Below, one piece after another: positions 7,095 to 14,833 of a stretch of DNA of 19,607 bases. The stretch spans positions 1 to 19,607 of the forward strand of contig JBCBCP010000058.1 of the NCBI GenBank assembly GCA_038530575.1. Reading direction: 5' to 3'. Within the stretch, counting starts at the first letter, position 1. Every line of letters starts with the position of its first letter. The translations under genes were made by a program, and so were the position numbers. Source of the stretch: JBCBCP01 sp038530575. GTDB taxonomy: Bacteria; Pseudomonadota; Alphaproteobacteria; Rhodobacterales; Rhodobacteraceae. The notes below the pieces were generated by a model, which made no database searches, was not told the DNA's origin, and saw only the letters and a program-made list of their open reading frames with translations.

Positions 7095-8258
7095 ATGTTC
7101 ACGCGATCCATGACGTTTGATCTGGGCGAAGAGGTTAACGCGCTGCGCGATATGGTGCATCGCTGGGCGCAGGATCGCGTCAAGCCGATGGCTGCGGATA
7201 TTGACGAGTCTAACACTTTCCCGTCAGAGCTGTGGGCCGAGATGGGCGACCTGGGCCTTCTTGGCATCACGGTTGACGAGGAATATGGCGGCGCCGGAAT
7301 GAACTACCTGGCCCATACTGTGGCTGTCGAAGAGGTGGCCCGCGCATCGGCCTCCGTCTCGCTGTCTTACGGCGCGCACTCAAATCTCTGCGTAAATCAA
7401 ATCAAGCTGAACGGCTCGCCGGAACAGAAGTCGAAGTATCTGCCCGACCTGATTTCTGGCGCGAAAGTTGGCGCGCTTGCGATGTCGGAGGCGGGTGCGG
7501 GATCGGACGTGGTGTCGATGAAATTGCGCGCGGAAAAGCGGAACGATCACTACCGCCTGAACGGCACCAAATACTGGATTACCAATGGCCCCGACGCGGG
7601 TACCCTGGTGGTCTACGCGAAAACGGATCCCGACGCAGGCTCGAAGGGGATTACGGCCTTTTTGATTGAAAAGGAGATGGCGGGTTTTTCGACGTCACCC
7701 CATTTCGACAAGCTTGGTATGCGCGGGTCCAACACGGCCGAGTTGATATTTGAAGATGTCGAGGTGCCCTTCGAAAACGTGTTGGGCGAGGAAGGGCGCG
7801 GCGTTCAGGTGCTCATGTCCGGTCTGGATTACGAACGTGTCGTGCTTGCGGGTATCGGCCTTGGGATCATGGCGGCCTGTCTGGATGAAATTATGCCTTA
7901 CATGGCGGAGCGGCGGCAATTTGGTCAACCCATCGGGTCGTTCCAGCTGATGCAGGGCAAGATCGCAGATATGTACACGGCGATGAACTCTGCGCGGGCT
8001 TACGTTTACGAGGTGGCAAAGGCTTGCGACCGGGGCGACGTGACCCGGCAGGACGCCGCCGCCTGCTGTCTCTATGCCTCTGAAGAAGCGATGAAGCAGG
8101 CCCATCAGGCGATCCAGGCCATGGGCGGCGCCGGCTTTTTGAATGATGCGCCGGTCGCGCGCATCTTCCGCGATGCGAAGTTGATGGAGATTGGGGCAGG
8201 GACCTCGGAAATCCGCCGTATGCTTGTAGGCCGCGAGCTGGTCGCGGCGATGGGCTAG
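7095..8258 (+). CDS. ivd: Isovaleryl-CoA dehydrogenase
   Basis: A 387-residue FAD acyl-CoA dehydrogenase that oxidises isovaleryl-CoA to 3-methylcrotonyl-CoA in leucine breakdown, passing electrons to ETF. Acyl-CoA dehydrogenase signatures are ALAMSEAGAGSD (about 127-138) and QFGQPIGSFQLMQGKIADM. The isovaleryl type is indicated by the catalytic glutamate Glu247 in GLDYERVVLAG, the equivalent of Glu254 of human IVD. It is further indicated by a C-terminal EIGAGTSEIRR in which the glutamate used by other family members is replaced. A GGGAGGT sits 4 bases before this ATG; the ATG at 7059 lies inside the proposed promoter and is rejected. This is the first gene of the operon, and its TAG overlaps the next gene's GTG by one base. 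Confidence 0.96.
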   Translation: MFTRSMTFDLGEEVNALRDMVHRWAQDRVKPMAADIDESNTFPSELWAEMGDLGLLGITVDEEYGGAGMNYLAHTVAVEEVARASASVSLSYGAHSNLCVNQIKLNGSPEQKSKYLPDLISGAKVGALAMSEAGAGSDVVSMKLRAEKRNDHYRLNGTKYWITNGPDAGTLVVYAKTDPDAGSKGITAFLIEKEMAGFSTSPHFDKLGMRGSNTAELIFEDVEVPFENVLGEEGRGVQVLMSGLDYERVVLAGIGLGIMAACLDEIMPYMAERRQFGQPIGSFQLMQGKIADMYTAMNSARAYVYEVAKACDRGDVTRQDAAACCLYASEEAMKQAHQAIQAMGGAGFLNDAPVARIFRDAKLMEIGAGTSEIRRMLVGRELVAAMG

Positions 8259-8527
8259 TGCCGGCTTCCGTCCGGCGTGTCCTGTTCGTGCTCTGCGGTT
8301 TGGCGGGGGTGGCGGGGTTTTGGCTCGGGATACGGCGCGAGCCGCTGGACGAATCTGCTGCGATCGTCGCTGTTGTGGGCCGTTATGTGGAAGAGACAGG
8401 CGGGGTTGAGACCGACTGCGTCGCGCGTCCCGGAGCAGGAGTGTGGCTTGAGGTGATCTGCACGCGTGCCCGCTACACGGTTACGCGCCGCGGCGTGATT
8501 GCCCGGGTTGAAGGGCCGCAAACATGA
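8258..8527 (+). CDS. Small membrane-anchored protein of unknown function
   Basis: An 89-residue protein with one N-terminal hydrophobic segment (about 8-25, VLFVLCGLAGVAGFWLGI) preceded by arginines, so an inner-membrane anchor or uncleaved signal with the remainder in the periplasm is likely. The soluble part of about 63 residues holds Cys54 and Cys68, which could form a disulfide. It starts with GTG overlapping the ivd stop by one base, and its own stop forms an ATGA overlap with the acyl-CoA synthetase gene. That arrangement supports real, coupled translation, although a clear Shine-Dalgarno is missing. I do not recognise the family. A membrane protein between two cytoplasmic CoA enzymes is unexpected and its role is open. 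Confidence 0.65.
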   Translation: MPASVRRVLFVLCGLAGVAGFWLGIRREPLDESAAIVAVVGRYVEETGGVETDCVARPGAGVWLEVICTRARYTVTRRGVIARVEGPQT

Positions 8528-9978
8528 ACATGGCGGATCAGGTGCTGTCAGGACCACCCGAACAGGTGGCGATCCGAGACTTTACCAGCGGTCAGGGCGA
8601 TGTGGCCTATGGTGATCTGGTCCGCATGACGAACGGGCTGATCCGTGCGCTGAGCGGAAAGGTCAATTCTGGAGACCGGGTTGGCGTGCTGCTCGGGCAG
8701 GACCCCTGGACTGCAGCGGCCCATTGCGCGATCTGGAAAAGTTGTGCGATTTCAGTGCCTTTGTTCAAGCTTTTCAAGCGTGATGCGCTTTTGTCGCGCA
8801 TTCGTGACGCCGGTTTGACCTACGTGCTGACCGACGCGGAAGGCGCGGCGCTACTTGGTGATTTGGCGATCCCTGTTCTGGTGTCCGAAACCGAGAGCTC
8901 TGCCGTGCCGGTGTCCAGCAGTCACGCGGCTGACAAGGCGATCATAATCTACACCTCTGGGACGACGGGCACCCCCAAGGGCGCACTGCATGGGCATGGG
9001 CTGCTCGACGGTCACTTACCGGGTGTCAGGCTGAGCCACGATCATCTCGGACAGGCGGGCGATTGCCTCTGGACCCCCGCTGACTGGGCCTGGATTGGCG
9101 GGCTTTTTGATGTGCTCATGCCGGGTCTGGCGCTTGGTGTGCCTGTCGTTGCACAGCGAAGCCAAAAGTTTGACCCGAACGCCTGTGCATCGTTGGTTGC
9201 GCAGGCACGTATTCGCAACGTCTTTTTCCCGCCAACCGCCTTACGAATGTTGAAAGCTGCAGGAACGCATATTCACGGACTGCGCTCGGTTGCCAGCGGT
9301 GGGGAACCTCTGGGCGCTGAAATGCTGAATTGGGGGCGGGAAGCGTTCGGTCTGACAATCAATGAGTTTTACGGCCAGACCGAATGCAACATGGTTGTGA
9401 GCGCGTGTGCGGCGGATTTTGATACGGCGCCGGGCTGTATCGGAAAGGCCGTCCCCGGCTTTGACGTGCAGATTATCAATGAGGCTGGCGAGCCGACGGA
9501 TGGCGAGGGGGACATCGCCATCCGCCGCCCCGCGCCCTCGATGATGCGGGGCTACTGGAACAACCCGGGCGCCACGGCCGCGAAGTTCCGGGGCGACTGG
9601 CTGCTGACCGGCGATCGCGGCCTGCGCAAGGGTGCGTTGATCCAGTTTCTCGGGCGGGAGGATGACGTGATCACGTCCGCCGGTTACCGTATCGGCCCCG
9701 CAGAGATCGAAGACTGCCTGCTGACCCATCCGGACGTCGCTACCTGCGGTGTGGTCGGTAAACCGGACCCGCTGCGTACCGAGATTGTGAAGGCATATGT
9801 GGTGCCCAAGCCCGGCACTGACCCATCGGTCAGTGCGCTACAGGACTGGGTCAAGGATCGGCTTGCAAGCTATTCCTACCCAAGGGAAATCACTCTAACC
9901 GATACGCTCCCGATGACTGTCACGGGCAAGGTCATCCGCAAAGAGCTCAAAGCCCGCGCCGCGGCGGAGACAACATGA
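8524..9978 (+). CDS. AMP-forming acyl-CoA synthetase
   Basis: A 484-residue enzyme of the adenylate-forming superfamily. The P-loop is YTSGTTGTPKG (143-153). FYGQTECNM (282-290) is the adenine-binding motif, TGDRG holds Asp364, the hinge is GREDDVITSAGYRIGP (377-392), and the catalytic lysine is Lys469 in TVTGKVIRKEL. The hinge and C-terminus resemble the acetyl-/medium-chain acyl-CoA synthetase branch. It is shorter than typical members (about 540-650) because its N-terminus is brief. In this operon it most likely activates a branched short-chain acid such as isovalerate, so the free acid can enter the pathway at ivd; that is inference. Four-base ATGA overlaps at both ends indicate coupled translation. 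Confidence 0.88.
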   Translation: MNMADQVLSGPPEQVAIRDFTSGQGDVAYGDLVRMTNGLIRALSGKVNSGDRVGVLLGQDPWTAAAHCAIWKSCAISVPLFKLFKRDALLSRIRDAGLTYVLTDAEGAALLGDLAIPVLVSETESSAVPVSSSHAADKAIIIYTSGTTGTPKGALHGHGLLDGHLPGVRLSHDHLGQAGDCLWTPADWAWIGGLFDVLMPGLALGVPVVAQRSQKFDPNACASLVAQARIRNVFFPPTALRMLKAAGTHIHGLRSVASGGEPLGAEMLNWGREAFGLTINEFYGQTECNMVVSACAADFDTAPGCIGKAVPGFDVQIINEAGEPTDGEGDIAIRRPAPSMMRGYWNNPGATAAKFRGDWLLTGDRGLRKGALIQFLGREDDVITSAGYRIGPAEIEDCLLTHPDVATCGVVGKPDPLRTEIVKAYVVPKPGTDPSVSALQDWVKDRLASYSYPREITLTDTLPMTVTGKVIRKELKARAAAETT

Positions 9979-11570
9979 AACTCCAATCCCAAATCCTGAC
10001 CGGCTCGGAAGGCTTCAAGGCGAATGAGGCCGCGCACCTCGCGGCGCTCGCGCAAATCCGAGAGGCTGCAAATGCCGCGACGCAGGGCGGCGGGGAGCGA
10101 TCCCGGCAAAGGCACCTGTCTCGCGGTAAGCTCCTTCCGCGCGACAGGGTCGCAGGCCTGCTCGACCCCGGCACGCCCTTTCTTGAGATCGGCGCGCTGG
10201 CCGCCCACGGGCTCTACAATAACGACGCACCGGCGGCAGGTGTCATTGCTGGCATCGGCACGGTGGAGGGGCGTCTTTGCATGATCGTCTGCAACGACGC
10301 GACGGTGAAGGGCGGCACCTACTACCCGATGTCGGTCAAAAAGCACCTGCGCGCGCAAGAAATAGCAGAGGCGAACCATCTGCCGTGCATCTACCTCGTG
10401 GACTCGGGTGGTGCGAACCTGCCCAATCAGGATGAGGTCTTTCCCGACCGGGACCATTTTGGCCGTATCTTCTTCAACCAGGCGAACATGTCGGCCAAGG
10501 GCATCGCGCAGATCGCTGTCGTCATGGGGTCGTGCACCGCGGGGGGCGCCTATGTGCCCGCGATGTCGGACGTGTCTATCATCGTGAAAAATCAGGGCAC
10601 CATCTTCCTGGCCGGCCCGCCATTGGTAAAGGCCGCCACTGGCGAGGTGGTGACTGCCGAAGACCTTGGGGGCGGCGACGTGCATACGCGCTTGTCGGGC
10701 GTTGCCGACTACCTCGCTGAGGACGACACCCATGCCCTCGCCCTTGCGCGCCGCGCGGTGCGATTCATCCCGCGGGGACAGGCCCCAATGCTGGGCGGCG
10801 CCGATCCGTTTTATGATCCAGCGGAACTGCTGGGCGTCGTGCCTGCAGATCTGCGTACACCTTACGATATCCGCGAGGTGATCGCACGGCTGGTCGACGG
10901 GTCGAAGTTCGACGAGTTCAAGGCTCGGTTCGGCGAGACGCTGGTGACTGGCTTTGCGCAGATCATGGGCCAGGACGTTGGTATCATCGCCAATAACGGC
11001 GTGCTGTTTTCGGAGGCCGCGCAGAAGGGCGCGCATTTCGTAGAGCTGTGCAGTCAGCGCCGCACCCCGCTGATTTTCCTGCAAAACATCACCGGCTTCA
11101 TGGTGGGTCGCAAGTATGAGAACGAAGGCATCGCCCGTCACGGGGCCAAGATGGTGACCGCCGTCGCAACGACGTCGGTGCCCAAGATCACTCTGCTTGT
11201 GGGGGGCTCTTTTGGCGCGGGTAACTACGGCATGGCGGGCCGCGCCTATTCCCCGCGGTTCCTTTGGACATGGCCCAATTCGCGCATTTCCGTCATGGGC
11301 GGCGCGCAGGCTGCAGGCGTGCTCGCCACCGTCAAGCGCGACGGGATGGAGGCGCGGGGCGAAGCGTGGTCTGCCGAGGACGAAGCGGCCTTCAAACAGC
11401 CCACCATCGACATGTTTGAGGAACAGTCCCACCCCCTTTATGCCACCGCTCGCCTCTGGGACGACGGCATCGTCGACCCGCGCCTGAGCCGCGAGGTGCT
11501 GGGCCTGTCGCTGGCGGCGGCGCTGAACGCGCCTGTGGAGGAGACCCGCTTTGGGGTCTTCCGGATGTAG
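9975..11570 (+). CDS. mccB: Methylcrotonyl-CoA carboxylase, carboxyltransferase (beta) subunit
   Basis: A 531-residue carboxyltransferase subunit that moves CO2 from carboxybiotin to 3-methylcrotonyl-CoA, giving 3-methylglutaconyl-CoA. The two crotonase-like halves are clear. The N-half has RHLSRGKLLPRDRVAGLLDP, CNDATVKGGTYYPMSVKKHL and YLVDSGGANLPNQDEVFPD. The C-half has NNGVLFSEAAQKGAHFVELC, FLQNITGFMVGRKYE, GGSFGAGNYGMAGRAYSPRF and MGGAQAAGVLATV. The GANLPNQDEVFPDRDHFGR stretch separates MCC from propionyl- and acetyl-CoA carboxylases. Full length for the family. It begins in an ATGA overlap with the synthetase gene. Its partner subunit gene, mccA, is separated from it by an unrelated small gene. 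Confidence 0.96.
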   Translation: MKLQSQILTGSEGFKANEAAHLAALAQIREAANAATQGGGERSRQRHLSRGKLLPRDRVAGLLDPGTPFLEIGALAAHGLYNNDAPAAGVIAGIGTVEGRLCMIVCNDATVKGGTYYPMSVKKHLRAQEIAEANHLPCIYLVDSGGANLPNQDEVFPDRDHFGRIFFNQANMSAKGIAQIAVVMGSCTAGGAYVPAMSDVSIIVKNQGTIFLAGPPLVKAATGEVVTAEDLGGGDVHTRLSGVADYLAEDDTHALALARRAVRFIPRGQAPMLGGADPFYDPAELLGVVPADLRTPYDIREVIARLVDGSKFDEFKARFGETLVTGFAQIMGQDVGIIANNGVLFSEAAQKGAHFVELCSQRRTPLIFLQNITGFMVGRKYENEGIARHGAKMVTAVATTSVPKITLLVGGSFGAGNYGMAGRAYSPRFLWTWPNSRISVMGGAQAAGVLATVKRDGMEARGEAWSAEDEAAFKQPTIDMFEEQSHPLYATARLWDDGIVDPRLSREVLGLSLAAALNAPVEETRFGVFRM

Positions 11571-11573
11571 CCT

Positions 11574-12062
11574 ATGTGTTTGTCTGTTTATCTCGGAACC
11601 GACTTGCCGCTATCGCCTCGCGAGTTTGAGCTTGGCGATTTGGCCTTTGAACAGGCGGATTGGCGTCCCATTCCGGTTCGAGAATGCGCCCAAATCTATT
11701 TCTTGGGGCGGAAAGGCGAAAACCAAATCGAGTGCAGTTGTCTGTTGTCGGAGGGTATTTACTGGGACGAGTCCGGCCCGGTTCACGAGGTGGACCCACT
11801 TATGGATGCGGCCCCGCACGATCCGAAGGCTACGCTACAGCGCTGGTGCAAAGAACTTCTATCGATCGGCTCGAAGGTTTGGCTCGTTTGCGATGATGAC
11901 GGGGGCGTCCCCTTCGAAGCTGAAGCGATTGACTACGCAGCAAGCACGATTGGTCTCAGTGACATTCATCGCGGAACACTCCTGTTCGAAGATGAAAACG
12001 GCCAGTGGACGATGAAAGCAATGGAGGTCGTCGCCTCTGACGAAAGCCCGCAAAATGTTTAA
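11574..12062 (+). CDS. Unknown 162-residue protein lying between mccB and mccA
   Basis: The protein starts MCLSVYLGTDLPLSPREFEL, is acidic, has no membrane segment or signal, and contains six cysteines (2, 38, 54, 56, 92, 106). It starts 4 bases after the mccB stop and its end overlaps the mccA start by 8 bases, so it is built into the operon. A hand count over 11581-12060 gives 263 G+C in 480 bases (about 55%). Sampled 60-base stretches in flanking mccB and mccA give 72-77%. That suggests a gene acquired later than its neighbours. The N-terminal MC is reminiscent of enzymes that expose a catalytic Cys after Met removal, but no amidotransferase motif follows, so I assign no function. No strong Shine-Dalgarno precedes it or mccA. 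Confidence 0.7.
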   Translation: MCLSVYLGTDLPLSPREFELGDLAFEQADWRPIPVRECAQIYFLGRKGENQIECSCLLSEGIYWDESGPVHEVDPLMDAAPHDPKATLQRWCKELLSIGSKVWLVCDDDGGVPFEAEAIDYAASTIGLSDIHRGTLLFEDENGQWTMKAMEVVASDESPQNV

Positions 12063-14001
12063 CACAATCCTCATCGCCAATCGCGGCGAGATCGCCTGCC
12101 GGATCATGGAAACGGCGCAGTCCATGGGCATCGCTTGCGTCGCGGTGCATTCGGATGTCGATGCAAAGGCCAAGCATGTGCAGATGGCCGACCGCGCCGT
12201 TTCGCTGGGTGGGCAGGCACCCGCGGACAGCTACCTGCAGGGCGAGGCGATCATTGCTGCGGCCCTTGCCACTGGCGCGCAGGCGATCCATCCCGGCTAT
12301 GGCTTTCTCAGCGAAAACCCGGACTTCGTCGAGCAGGTAGAGGCGGCGGGCCTCACCTTCATTGGTCCTTCAGCCTCGGCAATCCGGGCCATGGGCCTCA
12401 AGGACGCGGCCAAGGCGCTGATGGAAGAGGCCGGCGTGCCGGTTGTGCCGGGCTATCACGGCGCCGATCAAGACGACGCCACGCTCAGCAAAGCCGCGGA
12501 CGAGATCGGCTATCCGGTCCTCATCAAGGCCGTCGCTGGCGGCGGCGGCAAGGGAATGCGGCAGGTCGAAGACCCGAAGGACTTCCCTGACGCGCTCGCT
12601 TCAGCGCGCGCTGAAGCCAAAACCGCCTTTGGCAACGACGCCGTCCTCGTTGAAAAATTCGTCTCCCAGCCCCGCCATATCGAGGTCCAGGTGTTCGGCG
12701 ACGGCACGTCCGCTGTGCACCTTTTTGAACGCGATTGTTCGCTCCAGCGCCGCCACCAGAAAGTGATCGAAGAAGCTCCAGCCCCCGGCATGACCGAAGA
12801 GATGCGCAGGGCCATGGGGGCCGCCGCGGTTCGGGCTGCGACGGCGATCAGTTATAAAGGGGCGGGCACGGTAGAGTTTATTGTGGACGGCTCGGACGGT
12901 CTGTCGCCTGACGGGTTCTATTTCATGGAGATGAACACCCGCCTGCAGGTTGAACACCCCGTGACCGAAGCCATAACCGGTGTCGATCTGGTGGAATGGC
13001 AGCTGCGCGTTGCGTCCGGAGAGCCCTTACCGAAGACCCAAGAGCAGCTTTCGATTACCGGCCACGCCTTCGAGGCCCGCCTATACGCCGAAGATGCTGC
13101 GAACGGCTTTTTGCCCGTAACCGGCACGCTGACCCATCTGCGTTTCCCGCCCGCCACCCGGTCCGATAGCGGCGTGCGGGCAGGCGATACGATCAGCCCT
13201 TGGTACGATCCAATGATCGCTAAGGTTATCGTGCATGGTCCAACCCGTGCGGTTGCGCTGAACAAATTGTCGGCGGCGTTGAAGGACACTGAAGTCGCCG
13301 GAACGGTGACAAACCTGTCCTTTTTGGGCGCATTGGCGTCTCATCCTGGGTTTGTCGCGGGTGAGGTGGACACCGGCCTGATTGGCCGCGACCTCGACGC
13401 GCTATTGCATCGTGAAGCGCCCGGCGCGCGTGAGGCAGTCGCCGCGGCCCAGTGTGCCCTGAACCTTGATACTCCCGGTCCACTGACCGGATTCGCCCTG
13501 TGGCACACGATGCCCGCGCGCGTCGCACTGCGGCTTGGGGAGGCGGTCCTGACAGCCACAGTCACCCCGCGGGGGGAGACGACGCAGCGTTGGACCATCG
13601 ACGATGGAGCCGCAGAGACGGTTGTGCATTTGACCAGATCTGCGCAGGTGTGGATGGCGGAGGGTGCGCGGCTTCCTGCAGCAGTGCGGGCCGCAGACAC
13701 TGTGACAGTAATGTCAGACTATGGGATCGCCTTTGACATCATCGACCCGCTCGCTGTCGCGTCTGATGGTGCCCGGGATGCCTCCGTGATCGAAGCACCG
13801 ATGCCGGGTCTTGTCCGCGCTGTCTTTGCCAAGCCAGGGCAGGCGGTGGCAAAGGGCGACCGGCTTGCCCTCATGGAAGCGATGAAGATGGAGCATACCC
13901 TCACCGCTGCCCGAGATGGCGTGGTGGCAGAGGTGCTGGTGTCTGATGGCGATCAGGTCGACGCGGGTGCCGCACTGGTGCGGTTGGAGGGCGAAGAATG
14001 A
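12055..14001 (+). CDS. mccA: Methylcrotonyl-CoA carboxylase, biotin-containing (alpha) subunit
   Basis: A 648-residue biotin carboxylase plus biotin carrier. The biotin carboxylase part shows ILIANRGEIACRI at the start, HPGYGFLSEN, the ATP-grasp loop KAVAGGGGKGMR, ERDCSLQRRHQKVIEEAP and FMEMNTRLQVEHPVTE. A linker of about 120 residues leads to a C-terminal biotinyl domain with EAMKMEH, where Lys611 carries biotin, ending 37 residues later. Size and linker fit the MCC alpha type. It works with MccB as a cytoplasmic complex. The ATG overlaps the preceding unknown gene by 8 bases without a good Shine-Dalgarno of its own, so it may depend on coupled translation. Its TGA overlaps the ATG of a 37-residue mini-ORF. 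Confidence 0.96.
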   Translation: MFNTILIANRGEIACRIMETAQSMGIACVAVHSDVDAKAKHVQMADRAVSLGGQAPADSYLQGEAIIAAALATGAQAIHPGYGFLSENPDFVEQVEAAGLTFIGPSASAIRAMGLKDAAKALMEEAGVPVVPGYHGADQDDATLSKAADEIGYPVLIKAVAGGGGKGMRQVEDPKDFPDALASARAEAKTAFGNDAVLVEKFVSQPRHIEVQVFGDGTSAVHLFERDCSLQRRHQKVIEEAPAPGMTEEMRRAMGAAAVRAATAISYKGAGTVEFIVDGSDGLSPDGFYFMEMNTRLQVEHPVTEAITGVDLVEWQLRVASGEPLPKTQEQLSITGHAFEARLYAEDAANGFLPVTGTLTHLRFPPATRSDSGVRAGDTISPWYDPMIAKVIVHGPTRAVALNKLSAALKDTEVAGTVTNLSFLGALASHPGFVAGEVDTGLIGRDLDALLHREAPGAREAVAAAQCALNLDTPGPLTGFALWHTMPARVALRLGEAVLTATVTPRGETTQRWTIDDGAAETVVHLTRSAQVWMAEGARLPAAVRAADTVTVMSDYGIAFDIIDPLAVASDGARDASVIEAPMPGLVRAVFAKPGQAVAKGDRLALMEAMKMEHTLTAARDGVVAEVLVSDGDQVDAGAALVRLEGEE

Positions 14002-14111
14002 GTTTGCAAATTGATGCCACGGGCTTTGCAAAGCGCAAGACGCCGTTACCTTTTGCGCTGGGCTGGGCGATAATACCGCTACTGCATCCCGCAAAACGGT
14101 TCTTCGAGTAA
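13998..14111 (+). CDS. Candidate 37-residue mini-protein downstream of mccA
   Basis: An ATG in a four-base ATGA overlap with the mccA stop, preceded by a full GGAGG (13986-13990) with 7-base spacing, opens a 37-codon frame ending TAA, 2 bases before the first possible GST start codon. The peptide begins MSLQIDATGFAKRK. Its second half is moderately hydrophobic (LPFALGWAIIPLLHP, about 17-31) and it ends AKRFFE. The Shine-Dalgarno and overlap are better than those of several certain genes here. It matches nothing I know. The same bases also hold palindromes (14003-14096), so an RNA or operator function is an alternative. Confidence 0.5.
   Translation: MSLQIDATGFAKRKTPLPFALGWAIIPLLHPAKRFFE
14003..14096. 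repeat. Paired TTTGCAAA palindromes and a TTTTGCG/CGCAAAA inverted repeat
   Basis: TTTGCAAA occurs at 14003-14010 and again at 14025-14032. The second is the core of a perfect 12-base palindrome GCTTTGCAAAGC (14023-14034). The copies are 22 bases apart, close to two turns of the helix, as often seen for paired operator sites. Further on, TTTTGCG (14051-14057) pairs with CGCAAAA (14090-14096) across a 32-base loop. All of it lies between mccA and the GST gene. Confidence 0.45.
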
Positions 14112-14125
14112 CAATGGGCCCGGTT

Positions 14126-14803
14126 ATGACAGAGTCCGCAATTACGCTGCATCACTGCCCTCAAACCCGTTCCATGAGGACGCTTTGGCTTCTGAACGAG
14201 CTTGAAATTCCGTTCAGACTAGTGGTGCACCCCTTCGACAAGTCCCTGCGCCGCCCGGAGTTTCTGTCTCTTTCTCCGGCAGGCCGCGTTCCCGCGCTTG
14301 AGATTGAGGGTGAGAGGATGTTCGAAACCGGCGCCATTGCCCAATATTTGTGTGAGCGTTTCAGCCCGGACAAGCTGGGCCGGATGCCCGCCGATCCCGA
14401 CCGGATGGCGTGGCTCGTCTGGATGCACTTTGCCGAAACGCTGACCGTTCACGCGGCAGCGCTGACACAGCAGCATATCGTCCTGCGCGAAGACTGGATG
14501 CGCAGTCCGACACTCATGAAGCTCGAAGCTGCGCGGGTGGCAAAGTGCTACGATGCGATCAATGCGCGCTTGTCCACCCCGGTGGAGGATCGAGATTACT
14601 TGCTGACGTCAGGCTTTTCGGCCGCTGATGTTGGGGTGGGGCAAGCGGTTTACCTGTCGCAGTTCTTTGTTCCGGTGGATGCTTGGCCCGCCTTGTCGGC
14701 ATGGTACACCCGTATTACGGAGCGGCCCGCCTTTCAGGCAAGCTTGCCACAACCCGGTCAGGAATTGATGGCACAAGCACATTATCCCGTGCCTGAGCAA
14801 TGA
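14126..14803 (+). CDS. Glutathione S-transferase family protein
   Basis: A 225-residue protein with the thioredoxin-fold N-terminal domain of glutathione transferases. HHCPQTRSMRTLWLLNEL (9-26) contains candidate catalytic Cys11 and Ser16, and GRVPALEIEGERMFETGAI carries the cis-proline loop and the acidic residue that binds the glutathione gamma-Glu. The all-helical C-terminal domain includes FSAADVGVGQA, matching the family N-capping box S/T-x-x-D. An ATG at 14114 would add four residues and follows the mini-ORF stop by two bases; neither start has a strong Shine-Dalgarno. The position inside the leucine operon suggests conjugation of a reactive enoyl-CoA-derived intermediate, which is inference. 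Its TGA is in the same frame as the next gene. Confidence 0.87.
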   Translation: MTESAITLHHCPQTRSMRTLWLLNELEIPFRLVVHPFDKSLRRPEFLSLSPAGRVPALEIEGERMFETGAIAQYLCERFSPDKLGRMPADPDRMAWLVWMHFAETLTVHAAALTQQHIVLREDWMRSPTLMKLEAARVAKCYDAINARLSTPVEDRDYLLTSGFSAADVGVGQAVYLSQFFVPVDAWPALSAWYTRITERPAFQASLPQPGQELMAQAHYPVPEQ

Positions 14804-14833
14804 CAGGTCTTCTTTGGAAAGGGCGTAACGCTA

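Noticed and set aside
9876..11432. 518-codon minus-strand open frame over mccB
   Set aside because: It lies opposite a clear full-length mccB and reads as low-complexity His/Arg/Ala-rich sequence, a typical antisense shadow of a GC-rich gene.
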